From assembly GCF_023278185.1 (NCBI RefSeq), contig NZ_CP066356.1, forward strand, positions 6,130,001 to 6,194,000: a stretch of DNA of 64,000 bases. The letters are read 5' to 3'. Under the pieces are notes generated by a model. That model saw only the letters and a program-made list of their open reading frames with translations, ran no database searches and had not been told where the DNA came from. The translations under genes and the position numbers were made by a program. Positions 43,198 through 51,125 of the stretch are shown here, piece after piece (positions within the stretch are counted from its first letter, which is position 1; each line of letters starts with the position of its first letter). Source of the DNA: Bradyrhizobium elkanii USDA 76. GTDB lineage: Bacteria; Pseudomonadota; Alphaproteobacteria; Rhizobiales; Xanthobacteraceae.

Positions 43198-44540
43198 GGC
43201 TCGCGCATCGCTTCCGTCATGCCGCGCAGCATGTCGCTGAGCAGATACATCGCCACCGAACGGGTGCCGACATTGACATCGCCCTGCAGCGTCATGCCGG
43301 GGATGAGGCGGAAATTGTTCGGAACATTGGTGAAGTTGCTCTGGTCGACCGAGCATCGCGCCTTGTAGTAGGCATCGACGGGCTTTCCGTCGTCGTCAGT
43401 GGTGAAGGCGCCTTCGCTGATCCAGCGTATCTTGCCCGCCGCCGTGCCGTGCTCCGCCGCGTTGAAGGCATCAACCTTCAGCGTGCAGGGGTCATTCGGC
43501 CGGATAAAGCCGACGTCGCGGGACAGCACCTGGATCTCCGCCTCCAGCCGCGTCTTGAGCGGCATCAGCGTGATGAAGGGATCGCCCGGCTTCAGCACGG
43601 ATCCGACCGAGAGCTTGGCAAGGGTGAGGACGACCGACGGCTCGGCAGCCGTCCATCGGACCAGGTCCTGATGCTTGATGGCCTTGTCGTAGGCTGCCCG
43701 GGCCGTATCCAAATTGTTGCGCGTCGTGACCAGATCCTGGCTCAGCTGCGCGTTCCACTGCTCGATGAAGGCCTTGCGATCGGCCCTCAGCGAGTCGAGC
43801 TGGTGTTGCGCTTCCAGCAGCGTGTTGTGCGTGTTGTCGATCTGACGCAGCAACTCCAGGCGCGTATCCTGCGACAGATAGAGGTTCAGCTTGGACCCGC
43901 TGCCGCTTTCGGCAAGGGTCGAGCGCATGTCCTCGATCTTGCCGGCGATCTCGGCGCGTTGACCATACCGCTCGTCGTCCTTCTTCGCCTTCGAGATTGT
44001 CGCTTCGGTCTGGCTGATCTTGGAATCGTAACTCGTCACCTGCGCGCTGTACTGAGCGACGCGCTGGTCGTAGAGCGCCTTCTGCAAGGCGTTGTACCTG
44101 GCGGCATCCGGATCCTTGGCGTTGCCATACGACAGCGGCTTGCCGGACAATTCGGCCTCGTCACGCGCAACCTGCGCATCGAGGCTCGCGATCTGCAGCT
44201 TGTACTGGGTGACATCGGCCGCGGTGAAGGTCGAGTCGAGGGTCGCAAGCAATTGTCCCGTGTCGACCTGCTCGCCTTCCCGAACATCGATCGTCTTGAT
44301 GATCGACGGGTCCAGGGCCTGCAGCACGTTGATCTGATCGACCGGAACGATCTTGCCGCGGACGCTGGTGATCACCCGATCGAGGCGCGTCAGGCACATG
44401 ATCGCCACGATGGATACCAGCAGCGCCGACAGCACGAACAGCGTCGCACGGGCCAACATCGGCTCGGGCGCCTCGCGGATGGCGTCGGTTTCGGACTGGA
44501 ACTGGCGAACGGTCGCGAGCGAAGCTTGATTAGGAGACAA
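43194..44540 (-). CDS. HlyD-family periplasmic adaptor of a type I secretion system
   Basis: A 448-residue membrane fusion protein. One N-terminal membrane helix (about residues 31-52) is followed by a first lipoyl half (about 60-100, VLQALDPSIIKTIDVREGE), a long coiled coil (about 105-300), the second lipoyl half (LSVGSVLKPGDPFITLMPL) and a beta-barrel domain with the DPCTLKVDAF segment. It links the inner-membrane ABC exporter to a TolC-type channel. It overlaps the exporter gene by 11 bp and the Sel1 gene by 4 bp. No outer-membrane channel gene is in the window. Confidence 0.93.
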   Translation of the reverse strand: MSPNQASLATVRQFQSETDAIREAPEPMLARATLFVLSALLVSIVAIMCLTRLDRVITSVRGKIVPVDQINVLQALDPSIIKTIDVREGEQVDTGQLLATLDSTFTAADVTQYKLQIASLDAQVARDEAELSGKPLSYGNAKDPDAARYNALQKALYDQRVAQYSAQVTSYDSKISQTEATISKAKKDDERYGQRAEIAGKIEDMRSTLAESGSGSKLNLYLSQDTRLELLRQIDNTHNTLLEAQHQLDSLRADRKAFIEQWNAQLSQDLVTTRNNLDTARAAYDKAIKHQDLVRWTAAEPSVVLTLAKLSVGSVLKPGDPFITLMPLKTRLEAEIQVLSRDVGFIRPNDPCTLKVDAFNAAEHGTAAGKIRWISEGAFTTDDDGKPVDAYYKARCSVDQSNFTNVPNNFRLIPGMTLQGDVNVGTRSVAMYLLSDMLRGMTEAMREP

Positions 44541-46767
44541 GGGTCGGACTCCTGAAGTTAGGCTTGTCGTTGCGGCCCGTCGGAACGAGATGCGTGTTCT
44601 GCTGGTACCAGAGCGAACTGTAGATGTCGTTGCGCTCCAGAAGTTCCTCGTGGCGACCGATATCGTTGACCACGCCGCGATTGAGCACGAGGATCGCGTC
44701 GGCCTTCGTCAGCGACGACAGGCGATGCGAGATGATGATCAGCGTGCGGCCGTGCGCGATCCGCGAAATGTTCGCATTCACGATCGTCTCGCTCTCCGCA
44801 TCGAGCGCGCTGGTCGCCTCGTCCAGGATCAGGATGGGCGGATTGACGATCAGCGCGCGCGCGATCGCGAGGCGCTGACGCTGTCCGCCGGAGAGGTTGG
44901 TGGAGCCCTCGTAGACATAGGTCTCGTAACCCCGCGGCAGCTTGTCGATGAACTCCTCGGCGCCGGCCAATCGCGCCGCCCTGACGACGTCGTCGAAGGT
45001 CGCGTCCGGCTTTGCCGCGGCAATATTCTCGCGGATCGTGCCGCTGAACAGGAAGTTCTCCTGCAGCACGACGCCGACGTTGCGCCGCAGATGGTCGACA
45101 TCGTATTCGCGAACATCGATACCGTCGACCTTGATCAACCCGCCATAGTCGGAGTGCAGGCGCTGCAACAGCCGCGTGATCGTGGTCTTGCCCGAGCCGC
45201 TCTTGCCCATCACGCCGAGCGTCGTGCCGAGCGGAATCTCGAAGGAGATATTGTTCAGCGCCGGCGACACCGCGCCCTTGTACTTGAACGTGACGCCGGA
45301 GAACTCGATCAGGCCCTTCAGCGGAACCCGCACGCCATGGCCAGAGCGTCCCTCCTCCGGCAGCTGATTCACCAGATTGCCGACGATGGTGACCGCGGTG
45401 CGCGCCTCGTCATACTGGTTGATGAGTTGGGCCATCTTCATCAGCGGGCCGGCAACACGCTGCGACAGCATCAGAAAGGCAAACAGCGCCCCGACATAGA
45501 CCGGATCGCCGCTCGATACGGCGAGGTAGACGCCGAGTGCATAGGGAGCGCTGACCGCCAACCGTTCCAGCGGACGGACCAGCGTCTGGATCATGTTTCC
45601 GGTCATGCCTTCGGCAAGACGCGCCTTGGCGGCGCGCGCCACCAGCACATCCCACATGTGCCGCTGGCGCGTGTCGAGCGCCAGCGATTTGATGGTCCTC
45701 ATGCCGTTCAGGCTCTGGATCAGAAACGCCCCCTGCGCGCCTTCGGCGGCAAGAACCGCCGAGGAGCTCCGCCGGTACACGGGCAGCATCAGGATGAGCC
45801 AGACCACGATCATTGCGGCAAAGCCCAGCACCATCAGCGTCATGATCGGGCTGAAGAAGAACATGACGGGCAGGAAGAAGATCAACGTCGTCGAATCGAG
45901 GACCGTCCCGAACAACTGCCCGGTCAGGAAGCCGCGAATCCGGAACACTTCGCGAATGTCGCGGGAAATCAGGCCGACAGGATTCTGCTCGAAATAGTCG
46001 ATCGGCAGATTGAGCACCTTTTCGAACACGTAGGTCGACAATTTGACGTCGAGGCGTGCCGTCAAGCTCTGCACGAGGTATTGCCGCAGGAACGAGAACG
46101 CCGTCTCGAACAGGATGATCACCAGCATCGCAACGCACAGCACGTAGAACGTATTGTACGCCTTGTAGAAAATGACCTTGTCCGAGAGCAGCCTCCAGAA
46201 CATGATCGGTGCCAGCCCCATGAAGCCCAGCACCAGCGCCGCGATCGCGACGTCGCGCATGATGCGCCGTTCGCGGAACACCAGGGCGACGACGAAACCG
46301 AAGCTGAACGGCTGCGTCTCGTCCGAAATCTCATAGTCGCGCTTGGCCATGACGACGTCGCCCGACCAGATGTCCTCAAAGCGCGGTTGGTCGATGACGA
46401 GCAACGCGTCCTCGCCGGCATTCGGATCCTGCAGGACCACCCGGGAGCTGTTTTCATCGCCTTCGAGGCGCAGCAGCACCATGTGGCTGCCGTCGCGCAG
46501 CCGAACGATGGCCGGCAGCGCCCTCTTGAGATGGCTCAGGCTCTTCCAGTCCAGCGTGACGGCCTTTGCCGTCATGCCCGAGGAATTCGCGCACTTCAAA
46601 AGCTCGGCCAGCGTGACTTCCTGGTCGCCCAGGAGGTTGTCGTGGATCAGCTGGGACGGGGTCAGATGCAAACCATGCTGTCTTGCCACGATGACGAGAC
46701 AAGCGAGCCCCGAAGGTGGCAGGGCCTCCACCGAAGGTGCGCCGACGAGCGAGAGGTGTTTGGTCAT
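44530..46767 (-). CDS. Type I secretion ABC exporter with C39-like domain
   Basis: A 745-residue peptidase-like/membrane/ATPase exporter of the HlyB class. The N-terminal C39-like domain (1-130) has Ser19 where C39 peptidases have the catalytic Cys (SGLACL instead of CGxACL), though the HMVLL histidine and DPNAG aspartate are kept, so it probably binds cargo without cutting. Six membrane helices follow (about 150-430). The ATPase has Walker A GKSGSGKTT near 520, signature LSGGQRQ near 624, Walker B ILILDEATSALD near 640 and the switch His near 680. Start ATG at 46767. Likely cargo: the RTX protein at 48030. Confidence 0.95.
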   Translation of the reverse strand: MTKHLSLVGAPSVEALPPSGLACLVIVARQHGLHLTPSQLIHDNLLGDQEVTLAELLKCANSSGMTAKAVTLDWKSLSHLKRALPAIVRLRDGSHMVLLRLEGDENSSRVVLQDPNAGEDALLVIDQPRFEDIWSGDVVMAKRDYEISDETQPFSFGFVVALVFRERRIMRDVAIAALVLGFMGLAPIMFWRLLSDKVIFYKAYNTFYVLCVAMLVIILFETAFSFLRQYLVQSLTARLDVKLSTYVFEKVLNLPIDYFEQNPVGLISRDIREVFRIRGFLTGQLFGTVLDSTTLIFFLPVMFFFSPIMTLMVLGFAAMIVVWLILMLPVYRRSSSAVLAAEGAQGAFLIQSLNGMRTIKSLALDTRQRHMWDVLVARAAKARLAEGMTGNMIQTLVRPLERLAVSAPYALGVYLAVSSGDPVYVGALFAFLMLSQRVAGPLMKMAQLINQYDEARTAVTIVGNLVNQLPEEGRSGHGVRVPLKGLIEFSGVTFKYKGAVSPALNNISFEIPLGTTLGVMGKSGSGKTTITRLLQRLHSDYGGLIKVDGIDVREYDVDHLRRNVGVVLQENFLFSGTIRENIAAAKPDATFDDVVRAARLAGAEEFIDKLPRGYETYVYEGSTNLSGGQRQRLAIARALIVNPPILILDEATSALDAESETIVNANISRIAHGRTLIIISHRLSSLTKADAILVLNRGVVNDIGRHEELLERNDIYSSLWYQQNTHLVPTGRNDKPNFRSPTLVS

Positions 46768-46827
46768 GGATGCCTCGAAGTTTCGACTGCGCAAGGTCCG
46801 GTCCCCAGCGAGATATAACTTATCACT

Positions 46828-46956
46828 GTTAGTTCGCTAACGCAGCATTTTCAGCGCGTCGCCCGAAAAAGATATGTTTCGCGGCAGGCCGCGAAGCCAG
46901 TTTCGAGCGCGTTCTCGTGCGACTTAACCAGGGAACCTTATAACATTGTTTAACAT
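46828..46956. promoter_or_regulatory. Promoter region of the type I exporter operon with TAACAT repeats
   Basis: GTTAG-TTCG-CTAAC (46828-46841) is a perfect 5-bp palindrome with a 4-base loop, and TAACAT occurs as a direct repeat at 46941-46946 and 46951-46956 (start-to-start 10 bp, one helical turn). They lie between the methyltransferase gene and the exporter gene, upstream of the exporter start at 46767. Confidence 0.4.
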
Positions 46957-46963
46957 CGACAAA

Positions 46964-47593
46964 TCACGAGTCGGCGGTCACCGTCTCCTGGAAGTCGAAT
47001 CCGCAGGCCTCCAGCTGTGGCCTGATCCGCTCGTCCCTGGCCTCCGGCATGAGTGCCAGTGCACAGATCTCAAAATTCCCGCTCCGAACCGACACCGTCG
47101 GGAAACCGGCGCTGAGCAGCAGGTTCCCCATCCGCTCGGTCGAAAAGCCGGTCTTGTGCGCCATGTGGTGGCGCCCCTGCTCGATCGCGCCGGAATGCCC
47201 GTAGATCATGTCCAATGGCCGGATCGGACCTGCCGGCGAGACGTAAGCGATCGCACCGAGGCCGCGCGTCAACATGTGCTGAGCGACCGCCTCGAGGTCG
47301 GGAGACATGATCAGTGCGAATCCGTCCGGTTTGAGGACTTGGCGGAACTGGACGAATGTGGGGTGAACCTCATGGGCATAGAGGTGCTCCATGACATGAG
47401 AACACCAGATCGCATCGAACGAGGCCGCCGGGAACAATCGGGCAAGATCGGTAATCGACCCGACGACGTCGGGATTCACGCCGCTGTCGACGTCTAATCG
47501 AATCTCGTCCCATTCATGCGATGTCAGGAGCGGCTGGATGCGCTTGGTAACCGTCGATCCAGCGCCGGCATTCAGCATTTTCTTCGTGGCCAA
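46964..47593 (-). CDS. Class I SAM-dependent methyltransferase
   Basis: A 209-residue cytoplasmic protein. LNAGAGSTV near residue 7 is motif I, RLDVDSGVNPDVVGS follows as motif II, and FDAIWCSHVMEHL is the motif IV region seen in small-molecule methyltransferases; VLKPDGFALI corresponds to post-motif VI. It lies between the RTX gene and the exporter operon, all on the minus strand, but terminators and gaps on both sides suggest its own transcript. Substrate unknown; sugar methylation is a reasonable idea in this setting. Confidence 0.83.
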   Translation of the reverse strand: MATKKMLNAGAGSTVTKRIQPLLTSHEWDEIRLDVDSGVNPDVVGSITDLARLFPAASFDAIWCSHVMEHLYAHEVHPTFVQFRQVLKPDGFALIMSPDLEAVAQHMLTRGLGAIAYVSPAGPIRPLDMIYGHSGAIEQGRHHMAHKTGFSTERMGNLLLSAGFPTVSVRSGNFEICALALMPEARDERIRPQLEACGFDFQETVTADS

Positions 47594-48029
47594 TTCGAGA
47601 GCTCCGCGGGTTCGTTAAGCGGCTGAGTTCTGCAGCGATCGTTCGTCTTGACCAAATGTGCCGGGGCCGCAGATAGCCGTCGGCCCCAGCACCGTCGTGT
47701 CAAGCGAGCGGCACGGCTTTACAAAAGCTACGTGGTCCGAATGTGACGAACTAACTTCTAACGTCGATTGGCTAAAATGCCCGGGGCGGAACTTGTGATT
47801 GATTTGATACATCCGACTCGGATCGGTCGACAAGGTTCCAATCGGAATGTGCGCATGCACTTCCCCTGACGCGAGCCGTCGAACTCATCGCAGGCGCGTC
47901 ATGATCGTCAACCGCAGCCTATTCGATCATCAATCACCCACTTTTGACGGCCATGCCGACGATCGAAGAAAAAAGCGCCGCCTCAACCTCGGTTGGGGCG
48001 GCGCCTTCGCTTAGTGCAGACCTAGGATC
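47594..48029. other. Intergenic region downstream of the RTX gene
   Basis: A 436-bp region. It contains the RTX terminator (47967-48008) and presumably the methyltransferase promoter near 47600-47760, where CTAAC sequences occur. A short open frame at 47615-47860 on the minus strand has no ribosome site or protein-like composition, and I do not call it. Confidence 0.5.
47967..48008 (-). terminator. Rho-independent terminator of the RTX gene
   Basis: On the minus strand, a stem of 12-14 bp (GCGCCGCC-type arms at 47975-47988 and 47991-48004, one G-T pair) with a small loop is followed by six T residues. It starts about 25 bp after the RTX stop codon. Confidence 0.9.
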
Positions 48030-49301
48030 TTACAGCTTGGTCGAGTTACCATCGTTGAAGATCAGGTATTCGATGTTGCTGATCTGGGTCACCTGACCAT
48101 TGCTGAAGGTGATGTCCATAGAACCGTTCGATCCAGGGCTGATGTCGCTCACGTCGGTCGAAGCGTGATCCAGGAAGGTCAGGGAGTCCTTGTTGCCGCC
48201 ACCGCCATCGATGGTGTCGCTGCTGGTGGCGTTGTTCAGGTAGAAGTAGTCCTGACCGGAGCCGCCAACCATCGAGGCCGTACCGGTGTCGGAGCCGACG
48301 AACGAGTCCTTGCCGTCGCCACCGATCAGCGTCTGCGTGCCCGAGCCGGCGACCAGCGTATCGTTGCCGGAACCGCCAAACAGCGTGTCGTTGCCGGCAC
48401 CGCCATACAGCGAGTCGTTGCCGGCACCACCATCGAGCGAGGTCGCGTGCGACGCATCGCTGCCCGAGTAGAGCACGTCCTTGCCGTTGCCGCCGAACTC
48501 GGCAGCAGTCTGGGTACCGCCGACAAGGAGATCGTTGCCGTTGCCGCCATGCAGCGTGTCGACACCGGATCCGCCATACAGCGTGTCGTTGCCGGCGCCG
48601 CCGTCCAGGCTGTCGTTGCCCGCACCAGCGTACAGCGCATCGTTGCCCTTGCCGCCATCCAGTGTGCTCGAATTGCCGGCGGTGCTGCCGGACGCCAGCA
48701 CGTCGTTGCCGTTGCCGCCGCTCAGCTGCGACGAGCTGCCGCCGTAGAGCGTGTCGTTGCCGGCGCCACCGTTCAGGGTGTCGGCACCGGAGCCGAACAG
48801 CAGATCGTTGCCCCTGCCGCCATCCAGCGTGCTGTGACCGGAGGCGTTGTCGACCAGCACGTCGTTGCCGGAGCCCGCATCGATCGAGTCGTGACCGGCA
48901 CCGCCGAAGATGGTGTCGTTGCCGGAGCCGGTGAGAACCGTCGTGTCGCCGGTGTTGTTGACGAACACCTGATCGTTGCCGGAGCCGGTCGCAGCCAGCA
49001 CGGGGGTGCTGCCGTTCACCGTCAGCGTGACGTCCTGATTGGTCGCCTCGATGATCGCCTTCAGGTTGGCGTCGGTGTTAACAGTGTTAACGGGGTTGGT
49101 TTCGATCAGAACATTGGCGTTCGGATCCGGGTTGGTGATCCCAGACCCCTCCTGCACCGGAATCGTCGCGCCGTTATCCGGGCTGGTGTATCCGATCCCC
49201 GCGTTGATCAGATAGTCAAGGATCTGTTGCTGGGTCGAGTGATCGATCGTGGAGTTGATCGCCGCTTTAAGGTCGGTCTGGTCTAGATTGTAAGTCGCCA
49301 T
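48030..49301 (-). CDS. RTX calcium-binding repeat protein, probable type I secretion substrate
   Basis: A 423-residue acidic protein with no classical signal peptide. Residues 1-105 are non-repetitive and contain no known enzyme domain. Residues 105-360 hold about 18-20 RTX nonapeptides (GGxGxDxLx type), which fold into a calcium-bound beta-roll after export. The C-terminal 60 residues (SMDITFSNGQV, ISNIEYLIFNDG) resemble type I secretion signals. Because no catalytic, Ig-like or adhesin domain is present, a structural or matrix role is more likely than an enzyme. The exporter operon is encoded 1.3 kb downstream. A ribosome site AGGGG precedes the ATG. Confidence 0.92.
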   Translation of the reverse strand: MATYNLDQTDLKAAINSTIDHSTQQQILDYLINAGIGYTSPDNGATIPVQEGSGITNPDPNANVLIETNPVNTVNTDANLKAIIEATNQDVTLTVNGSTPVLAATGSGNDQVFVNNTGDTTVLTGSGNDTIFGGAGHDSIDAGSGNDVLVDNASGHSTLDGGRGNDLLFGSGADTLNGGAGNDTLYGGSSSQLSGGNGNDVLASGSTAGNSSTLDGGKGNDALYAGAGNDSLDGGAGNDTLYGGSGVDTLHGGNGNDLLVGGTQTAAEFGGNGKDVLYSGSDASHATSLDGGAGNDSLYGGAGNDTLFGGSGNDTLVAGSGTQTLIGGDGKDSFVGSDTGTASMVGGSGQDYFYLNNATSSDTIDGGGGNKDSLTFLDHASTDVSDISPGSNGSMDITFSNGQVTQISNIEYLIFNDGNSTKL

Positions 49302-49970
49302 CGATGTAGCCCCTGCTTGGGATACGAGGATTCAAGCCGCTCGCCCACACTTAAGCTGTTGATTCACAACTAGTTTGTTGCGATGCAACTCAAATGTGGA
49401 CCCAGGTTACGAACTTGTTAAGTCCATTGTTAAGTCCGCTAGGCCGGAGTGTCAATCAGCAATGCGCTGTTAACACCTGGTTCCCTGAGATTTATGTGAG
49501 ACTTAGCACCACTTCGTATGCACTATAACATTCAGCGCAGGGCAATCACCAATGTTAGCCGCGGCGCAAAAAAGGTAGTGATTATACGGGGTTTCACGGG
49601 GGCCCGGGATACCGCGGGCGCGCTGAATTTCACTGATGCCGCGAGCGCTTCGATGGGATTTTCTGATCTGAAAAAAATATTTCTGCATCGCGTGAGACGT
49701 TTTGCAAAAAAGCGTCAAACTTCGCAGCCGGCGCCCCGCCGGCCAGTGTTATAACGCCGCCTGGCCGCAGTTTGCGGGCTCGATCAAGCGAGATCCGAGG
49801 AATCACCCGCAGAATCAGCGCCGTTCGACCGCGCGATCAAAACCTGGCGCGACGCCGACCGGACGCCGCATTGTAACAAATTAACATCAGATTTGGCGCA
49901 ACATGTTAGCGACGCGCATGGAACGGGCGGCACGAGGCCCGATCGCGGGCCGAGCGCCGACCTGCGGCGA
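49302..49970. promoter_or_regulatory. Long AT-rich region upstream of the RTX gene
   Basis: A 669-bp non-coding region, the longest in the window and clearly lower in GC. It contains a direct repeat TTGTTAAGTCC at 49415-49425 and 49428-49438, a perfect TGTTAACA at 49468-49475, GTTGC-ATC-GCAAC near 49376-49388, ATAACATTC and AATGTTAG near 49525-49557, and TTAACAT/ATGTTAG at 49881-49909. It should hold the RTX promoter at the left; the right-hand motifs may mark the 3' region of the GT4 operon or a further promoter. No gene seen; the open frame at 49518-49754 is not convincing. Confidence 0.5.
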
Positions 49971-51125
49971 TCATCCCCTGGCGGCGCGCGCGTAGATGGC
50001 CTCGAGCATTCTGCGGTTCTCGTCCGGCGCGTAGTGCTCGAGATAGGCGGCCCGTGCGGCCCGTCCCCATGCGGCGGTCAGGCCGGCGGCGCCGAGAACC
50101 TCACCGATCCGCTTTCCGAGCGCGGCCGCGTCGCCCGGCGGCACCAGCGCGCCGGTCTTGCCGGCGGTCACCACCTCGGCAAGTCCGCCGATCCCGGAGG
50201 CGATCACCGGCGTGCCTCGCGCGAAGGCTTCGACCACGACCATCGGAAATCCCTCGTACCACAGCGACGGCACCACCAATGCCTCGGCATTCGCCATTTC
50301 CCGCAGCACCTCACCGCGCGAGAGCCCGCCCAGGAACGCGACATGGCCGGGCGCCCGAGCCTCGAGCGCGAGGCGCTCAGGCCCCTCGCCCACGATCCGC
50401 AAGGGCATGCCGGTCCCGGCAACGGCATCGAGCAGCACGCCGACGCCCTTCTCGCGGCTCAGCCGTCCAACGTAAAGCAGCCCGCTGCGCGCCGCCGCCC
50501 AATCGGGCGCCCCCGGATCGGCGATGAAGTTCGGCTTCACGTCGATCCGGTCGGCGTCGAAGCCGGCCTGCGCGAACAGGGTTTTGGCAAACTGCGTCAG
50601 CGCGATCAGGCGCAGCCCGGGACGCGTCCAGGTGCCGCGGCGCTGGTGCTGCTCGATCATGTAGGCCGAAGCGATCGAGCCCGGAAGCGATCCGCGGTAG
50701 CAGCGGTGCACGACGCCCCAGCGATGTCCACGGTCCAGGCACTTGTGGCAGATGCGGCCGTCGCGCAGCAGCATGCCGCCGGTGCAGATGGTGCGATAAT
50801 TGTGCAGCGTCACCACCGCGGGCACGCGCTTTTGCCGGCAGAGATCGAACACGGCGGGCGACAGCAGCGGGAAGAAATTGTGGACGTGCACGACGTCGGG
50901 GCGAAAGCGGTCGATCGCCTCCGCCACGACCCGCTTTCCCTCCGCATTATCGGCGATCGACAGCGTGGTCGTGATGCGTGCGGGGAGCGAATTGATCGTC
51001 TCGTTGCTGACCGTGAGCGTTTCAACGCTGTGTCCTGCGGCGCGCAGCAGGTCCACTTCCGCTTCAAACACGACGTCCTCGCCGCCGCGTCCCTGATACC
51101 TGTTGTGGGCGACCAGGATCTTCAT
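49971..51125 (-). CDS. GT4-family glycosyltransferase
   Basis: A 384-residue GT-B glycosyltransferase. RYQGRGGEDVVFE opens the acceptor domain, HVHNFFPLLSP and VVTLHNYRTICTGG follow, and two close cysteines (ICHKCLD) are typical of one GT4 subgroup. The donor half shows YVGRLSREKGV and SLWYEGFPMVVVEAFARGTPVI. Its ATG overlaps the TGA of the heparinase-like gene by 4 bp. With the bi-domain oxidoreductase upstream it forms a coupled three-gene unit seen in many polysaccharide clusters. Confidence 0.92.
   Translation of the reverse strand: MKILVAHNRYQGRGGEDVVFEAEVDLLRAAGHSVETLTVSNETINSLPARITTTLSIADNAEGKRVVAEAIDRFRPDVVHVHNFFPLLSPAVFDLCRQKRVPAVVTLHNYRTICTGGMLLRDGRICHKCLDRGHRWGVVHRCYRGSLPGSIASAYMIEQHQRRGTWTRPGLRLIALTQFAKTLFAQAGFDADRIDVKPNFIADPGAPDWAAARSGLLYVGRLSREKGVGVLLDAVAGTGMPLRIVGEGPERLALEARAPGHVAFLGGLSRGEVLREMANAEALVVPSLWYEGFPMVVVEAFARGTPVIASGIGGLAEVVTAGKTGALVPPGDAAALGKRIGEVLGAAGLTAAWGRAARAAYLEHYAPDENRRMLEAIYARAARG

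Noticed and set aside
41161..43356. Longer Sel1 protein starting at 43356
   Set aside because: The added part is antisense-like sequence inside the HlyD gene; the ATGATG at 43197 overlapping the HlyD stop is the natural start.
47615..47860. 81-residue minus-strand open frame after the RTX terminator
   Set aside because: No ribosome site, no protein-like composition, and it lies in a regulatory-looking gap.
48985..49005. LapG cleavage site in the RTX protein
   Set aside because: The sequence near residue 102 is AATG, not the usual (T/P/A)AAG, and the protein lacks the adhesin architecture.
48030..49301. CRISPR array in the repeat-rich DNA
   Set aside because: The repeats are codon-phased, variable and encode GGxGxD units; there are no unique equal-length spacers and no cas genes.
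49518..49754. 78-residue plus-strand open frame upstream of the RTX gene
   Set aside because: AT-rich non-coding composition, no ribosome site, no domain.
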